Shown: positions 60,369 to 64,000 of the stretch, piece after piece
Layout: the number at the start of each line of letters is the position of its first letter
How positions within the stretch are numbered: position 1 is the first letter of the stretch
NCBI GenBank assembly: GCA_965204415.1
Contig: CBDBEL010000003.1
Coordinates: forward strand, 186,001 to 250,000
Direction: 5' to 3'
DNA from: Aldehydirespirator sp965204415
GTDB taxonomy: Bacteria > Actinomycetota > Acidimicrobiia > Acidimicrobiales > Aldehydirespiratoraceae
DNA length: 64,000 bases
The notes under the pieces: model-generated
What the model saw: only the letters and a program-made list of their open reading frames with translations
What the model was told of the DNA's origin: nothing
Databases searched by the model: none
Made by a program: the position numbers and the translations under genes

Positions 60369-60403
60369 CCCTGGCCCGCCGTGACGGGTGAGGGACCGGC
60401 TGG

Positions 60404-61135
60404 CTAAGCGGCTGAGACAGACCCGTCAGATGCCTCAGGGTCGGGCTTGCACTGCTCCACCCACCGGGCTAGGACGCTCAGAGCGGCCAACTGCTCCAGC
60501 GCCTCCTGCTCAGTGAGGTCGGGCGAGGGGTGAGCCCGCGGGTTGCGGATGCCCTGGGCGCAGCCCATCCCGAGATTCTGGGCACCCTCATGCGCGGAGA
60601 TCCAGCGCTTTGGCTCCTCGGTCCGATTGATGTCGGGGAACCGCAGCCGCTTCTCGCCCGGCGACGGGTCCTTCGTGGAGAACGCTTGGCCGTATAGGGC
60701 CTTGCCGTCCAAGTCAAGGCGGCCGATGCTCACCTGCGTCTGGCGTTCCACGGCCTTAGCCGCAGCATGCACAGCCGAGTCGTAGTGACTTCCATCCCAC
60801 AGACTCGCCGCCGCGTCCCAGACCCATGTGTGCAGCCGGTTTGCAGCGAGCGTCGGCCCACCGGGGCCAAATGTCCGCTCCCAGTCTTCTGCGTCCTCCA
60901 GGCGGCCAATGAGCCGATTTGCCACAGCCATTGCGGAGTACGGGTCGCCCGCCACGGCGGAAACGCGCCTCTCGCCGAGTGAGCGAGCTACCTCCTCGAT
61001 GAAGGGCTCCATCCTGTCGATGGCAGCCTCTAGCCCGACTGGCACCTCGCCCAGCGAATACCTGCTAGCGGATTCCTGGAAGTCATAAAATTCATACAGC
61101 TTCTGTAGCGCCATCTTGGGGTCGACTATCCCCAC
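60404..61135 (-). CDS. TIGR02391 (Ymh-like) family protein
   Basis: 243 aa. GTG 61135 with GGAG seven bases upstream. The C-terminal ~120 aa carry the family pattern: SHYDSAVHAAAKAVERQTQ, DLDGKALYGQAFS, GAQNLGMGCAQGIRNPRAH. HEPN-like helical features and the terminal RNPxAH motif occur in proteins near restriction and phage-defence genes. Function is unproven; a role in the surrounding defence cluster is inferred. Confidence 0.7.
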   Translation of the reverse strand: MGIVDPKMALQKLYEFYDFQESASRYSLGEVPVGLEAAIDRMEPFIEEVARSLGERRVSAVAGDPYSAMAVANRLIGRLEDAEDWERTFGPGGPTLAANRLHTWVWDAAASLWDGSHYDSAVHAAAKAVERQTQVSIGRLDLDGKALYGQAFSTKDPSPGEKRLRFPDINRTEEPKRWISAHEGAQNLGMGCAQGIRNPRAHPSPDLTEQEALEQLAALSVLARWVEQCKPDPEASDGSVSAA

Positions 61136-61343
61136 GGTCGGTCTCCTCGGTCGGCGGTCACACGGTGTGAGCAGGTCACTGCGGGCCAACCTATCGACGA
61201 GGCACGACACCGGCGGTCCCACGCCGTCGCGCAGGTGGCCGAAGCTATACGGGTCGCGTCTATCGCGGAGGACCTATCCTGCTCCTGTTGCTGAGCCGCG
61301 CAGCGCTCCCGCGGGAGGGCTGCCCAACCGCACAGGAGCGGCG

Positions 61344-61478
61344 GTGAGCCTTGCAAACCCCGAGTTGGCACTGGCCAAGGCGCAAGAGTTCCGAGCGATT
61401 CTCACCCCGCGCGCAGACGAATCGCTCATTCCCGACTGTGAGCGCGCGACAGCGAAACTGCGTGGGATGCTGCCGTGA
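61344..61478 (+). CDS. Possible 44-aa ORF
   Basis: GTG 61344 with AGGAG five bases upstream; VSLANPELALAKAQEFRAILTPRADE..., helical, ends ATAKLRGMLP. Good ribosome binding site but no homology seen. Confidence 0.42.
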   Translation: MSLANPELALAKAQEFRAILTPRADESLIPDCERATAKLRGMLP

Positions 61479-61507
61479 GGGACTGCTGGTCCTGTGGTCG
61501 CCTGCCC

Positions 61508-62521
61508 CTAGAGGATCTCACCGCTCCTATTCCATACCGTCTCAAATGCCGCGGACAAATGTTGCATGTATTCCTGTATTTCCTCCATCGGGAGAGGCAA
61601 GTACGGCAGCTCTCGCAGGTAGGGCTCCAATAGGACCTGACCGATCTGCTCTACTGTCGTGAACCACTCCGTTTCAGACTCCCATCCTGTCCACTGCTCG
61701 ATACGAAGTCTCAATAGACGGTAACACCGCAGAGCTGTCTTGATCTTGAGCACAGCCGAATACTGTCTGGCACTGGGTGTTAATTCATACACAGCGCGAT
61801 CCACCAGTATCGGATTCGAATGCACGGCTCCGCTGCCAACCGAATACAACATCTGTCCCATCTCGGCAGGTTCACCACTTGACTCCACCAGATCACGCAT
61901 GAGTTGAGTCAACGAAGGAACATCATCCGACCAGTTGGAAAACGATGGAGCCCTCCCTCGTGAGTTCCAGTTTCTTTGTTTGGCCCACTCAATGACCGCG
62001 ATCCTCTCAGCTCGAAGTTCTGCTGTCCTTCTCTGAACCCAGTCTGTCGGGAAGAGATCAGCAAATCCCTTAGAGCCCTTTAGGGCTTCTTCAATCATGA
62101 GAAACTGCAGTTGATTACATCGCTTTAGCCTGATGTTCCAACCTATGTCAGAGTCGGACAGCCAGAACGCAAATCCTGATGCTTCGCATGAGATGCGGCT
62201 GAGAGCAGCGATTGAGAGCAATGGTGTCGTGCCGCCTGTGCCGAGCAGTAGGGCAGCGGCTCGTATGTGTTCTGTGGCTGCACGGATATATGAGTCGAGC
62301 ATCCTTCGCACTGTGAACATAGAAGTCACGTCGTCATTAGTGATACCAGCGGCGTCCATGTCATGCTTTTCCGTGCTAGCGGCAAAGAACTCCTCGAATG
62401 GGCAAAGAAGCATCTGCCCTGTTGCTGCACTCTCTGCCACACCGTTTGAGATTTCGATCAGAACGCTGATAGCCGTGGCAACCGCGTCCTGCCCTCCTGT
62501 CGGAGTATCGGATATTGACAT
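61508..62521 (-). CDS. Unknown 337-aa protein in lower-GC DNA
   Basis: ATG 62521 with AGGAG upstream. Mostly helical with no signal peptide. Segments such as LSIAALSRISCEASGFAFWL, HIRAAALLL and GSGAVHSNPILVD look like the helical HEPN-like or SMODS-associated proteins of defence islands, but no catalytic motif (RxxxxH) is clear. Base composition is visibly less GC-rich than the rest of the window, with AGA/AGG Arg and A/T-ending codons, suggesting recent transfer. The next upstream gene is 74 nt away on the same strand. Confidence 0.65.
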   Translation of the reverse strand: MSISDTPTGGQDAVATAISVLIEISNGVAESAATGQMLLCPFEEFFAASTEKHDMDAAGITNDDVTSMFTVRRMLDSYIRAATEHIRAAALLLGTGGTTPLLSIAALSRISCEASGFAFWLSDSDIGWNIRLKRCNQLQFLMIEEALKGSKGFADLFPTDWVQRRTAELRAERIAVIEWAKQRNWNSRGRAPSFSNWSDDVPSLTQLMRDLVESSGEPAEMGQMLYSVGSGAVHSNPILVDRAVYELTPSARQYSAVLKIKTALRCYRLLRLRIEQWTGWESETEWFTTVEQIGQVLLEPYLRELPYLPLPMEEIQEYMQHLSAAFETVWNRSGEIL

Positions 62522-62595
62522 TCAAACTCTCCTATGTATTCTGAGAACTGTTGCTCCTCTCCAAAAGGTCTATGCTGATCTTGGCTGCCAATGGC

Positions 62596-62949
62596 CTAAT
62601 CTCTGGGCCATTCGGTGGGCACAAAGGACATTCTTGCTAGGCCGTCTTGGTTGTGATCTTCTACGGGACGAATAATCTCAACTAGTTCGTCTGGCCCGAA
62701 CTCCGCCGTGCGACTGGTGTCTCTGGCAATCGGTTCTTGTCTTATGTCTCCATGCGGGTGGTCGGCTTCCCACAACCCGCCACAAAGAGCTCCGATTCTG
62801 CCGTTTTTTCCCTCACTGACTTCTGACACAGGCCATATCACCCAGTCGGCTGGAGTGGCGTTCGGGTCCCGCCACCTGGTGATGATGTCACCACTTACCA
62901 GTTGTGCGGCTTCTACGGTTAGGGCAATCCACCCTGTTCTCGTTGACAT
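62596..62949 (-). CDS. Unknown 117-aa protein upstream of the 337-aa gene
   Basis: ATG 62949. STRTGWIALTVEAAQLVSGDIITRW, then VIWPVSEVSEGKNGRIGALCGGLWEADHPHGDI. Beta-rich, no membrane segment, no known family. Shares the lower GC content and strand of the 337-aa gene; likely the same transferred unit. Confidence 0.55.
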   Translation of the reverse strand: MSTRTGWIALTVEAAQLVSGDIITRWRDPNATPADWVIWPVSEVSEGKNGRIGALCGGLWEADHPHGDIRQEPIARDTSRTAEFGPDELVEIIRPVEDHNQDGLARMSFVPTEWPRD

Positions 62950-63548
62950 GCGTGTGAGCCTACGGCGCTTGCCGAGGCCCTCAACGAGCGGACCTGCTGA
63001 GGAACCAGCCCGCCATGAGGGTCATTGCCCTACTGGGGCTGCCACCCGGCCGGCCACCGTCCATGCCTGTCGATCTGCTGCCCGTTCCCGATCTGGCAGC
63101 CACGGCCAGCAGCCTCGACCTGCCCCCATCGAGGCCCTGTAGAGCCACTCTGACGGCGAACTGGTGCCCTCAACAACGCAGGGGCTCTCGCACGGGGCTA
63201 GGAGAGAGCAAGTGGGGTGCAGGATCGTGGCCGCCATCCCTTGATGCTCCGTTTCCCTTTACGAGGGGTTACAGCTCCGATCTCTCTGTCCTTCTCCGAG
63301 GCATAACCCGAGACAACCAGCTATGGAAGTAATCTCGGTGCTCGTTGACGGCGGTTAGCGCTGCGAGACGCGGGTTGAAGCATGAACTGATTGATCCCTA
63401 GTAAGAGTTGTCTCAACGAGGATACAGAGAGTCCTAGTCGTCATCAGACGGCTATGTCGGGGCGACCGTCATGTCGCGTTCCTGCGACGGGGAAACGGAT
63501 ACAAGGCCGCGGAGGCCATCTTGGCGGTGATGCTGGCCGCAGCTAGTC
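62950..63548. other. 600-bp stretch without a convincing gene
   Basis: Some frames are open but lack start context or family features. A frame ending VAFLRRGNGYKAAEAILAVMLAAASPR near 63550 looks protein-like but has no start codon; it may be a remnant. Confidence 0.4.
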
Positions 63549-63953
63549 CTAGATGAGGATTCCAAGCACCTCGGGATCCCGAGGCAGCAAGTCTCGCATC
63601 TGGCGTTCGAGGTCTCGCAGGCGGCCCATCTCTTCGAGACAGAACACGAGGCGCGCTATGCGCTCGGAGGCCTCGGACTGTCCGACCATGTCGCACAGTT
63701 GGACATAGTGCAGATGTGCCTCAGCTCGCAGGGCGCCGTACCGGAGAGCCAGTTCCTTGGCGACGAAGGTGGGGCTGTCGGTTGGCGCTGAGGACGGACC
63801 GTCGGCTACGAACCACCCTGACGGTGACGGCCGCAGGTCTTCTGTCGCCTCGTTGCGGAGACGGCGAAGCCGCTTCCAGAAGCCGCCCAGGCCGGGGTGC
63901 TCGTCGTCCGCTCCCGCGATGATCGCGACGCGCCTGAGGAAGACATGCGACAT
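63549..63953 (-). CDS. Hypothetical helical protein
   Basis: 134 aa from ATG 63953; GTG 63989 would add 12 residues, and the window ends just beyond. HVFLRRVAIIAGADDEHPGLGGFWKRLRRLRNEATEDL, then helices VAKELALRYGALRAEAHLHYVQL and ERIARLVFCLEEMGRLRDLERQMRDLL. No known family. Confidence 0.5.
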   Translation of the reverse strand: MSHVFLRRVAIIAGADDEHPGLGGFWKRLRRLRNEATEDLRPSPSGWFVADGPSSAPTDSPTFVAKELALRYGALRAEAHLHYVQLCDMVGQSEASERIARLVFCLEEMGRLRDLERQMRDLLPRDPEVLGILI

Positions 63954-64000
63954 GGAACAGAAGGTCCACGCAAGCGACGAAGCGCTCACCGCTCCCAGCA

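Noticed and set aside
63015..63332. 105-aa plus-strand ORF
   Set aside because: No RBS, Pro/Leu-rich low-complexity start, no protein-like features; treated as chance.

Overview
The window is high-GC DNA from an actinobacterium. The clearest lineage evidence is an mshC gene (mycothiol biosynthesis) directly upstream of cysS. GTGA/ATGA-coupled operons, frequent GTG starts and two likely leaderless starts also fit. The mix of class III CoA-transferase, peroxisomal-type SDR, form II CoxL-like oxidoreductase and poly-threonine-linked secreted proteins resembles free-living Acidimicrobiia, but that class-level placement is inference.

Region 1 (1-30.6 kb) is mostly metabolic. It holds a five-gene peptide-type ABC importer on the minus strand (lipoprotein, two permeases, two ATPases) with a recognisable promoter and palindrome. 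Next is an operon of CoA-transferase, alpha/beta-hydrolase-like protein, small ORF and amidase. Then come an orphan histidine kinase, SDR, MBL hydrolase, cyclophilin, 3-hydroxyacyl-CoA dehydrogenase, HAD phosphatase, an HELVH protein, a beta-propeller exported protein, two gene remnants, an AAA/DUF4143 ATPase, CoxL, cysS/mshC, an old yellow enzyme and two secreted Fn3 proteins. A ~100-bp dispersed repeat occurs three times. One copy sits between mshC and cysS, inside a 69-aa mini-ORF that keeps both stop/start overlaps.

Region 2 (30.9-42.1 kb) begins at tRNA-Arg(CCU). It has a DDE-transposase-like gene, a degenerate tyrosine-recombinase-like gene and an XRE-like regulator. A four-gene cluster follows: an LRV/HEAT-like repeat protein, a MoxR-type AAA+ ATPase, a DUF2201-like metallopeptidase/VWA protein (interrupted by a one-base frameshift in a C tract), and a DprA/SLOG-domain protein fused to the same repeat domain as the first gene. 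MoxR+VWA pairs are known chaperone or conflict modules, and SLOG domains are known nucleotide sensors. This exact combination is the best candidate here for an undescribed system.

Region 3 (42.4-50.7 kb) encodes lipoproteins and a 1456-aa exported Calx-beta protein. Its 3' end is coupled to a 92-aa protein and to a pentapeptide-repeat protein that appears to start at CTG. One lipoprotein has its ribosome binding site inside a 12-bp inverted repeat.

Region 4 (50.7-64 kb) looks like a decaying defence/mobile island. It has a truncated paralogue next to its intact relative, an AbiTii-domain protein facing a coiled-coil membrane protein, a frameshifted DUF262 (GmrSD-like) remnant, a HigBA-type toxin-antitoxin pair, a DNA methyltransferase-HNH remnant, a TIGR02391-like protein, several small Cys-rich or orphan ORFs, and a visibly lower-GC pair of unknown genes.
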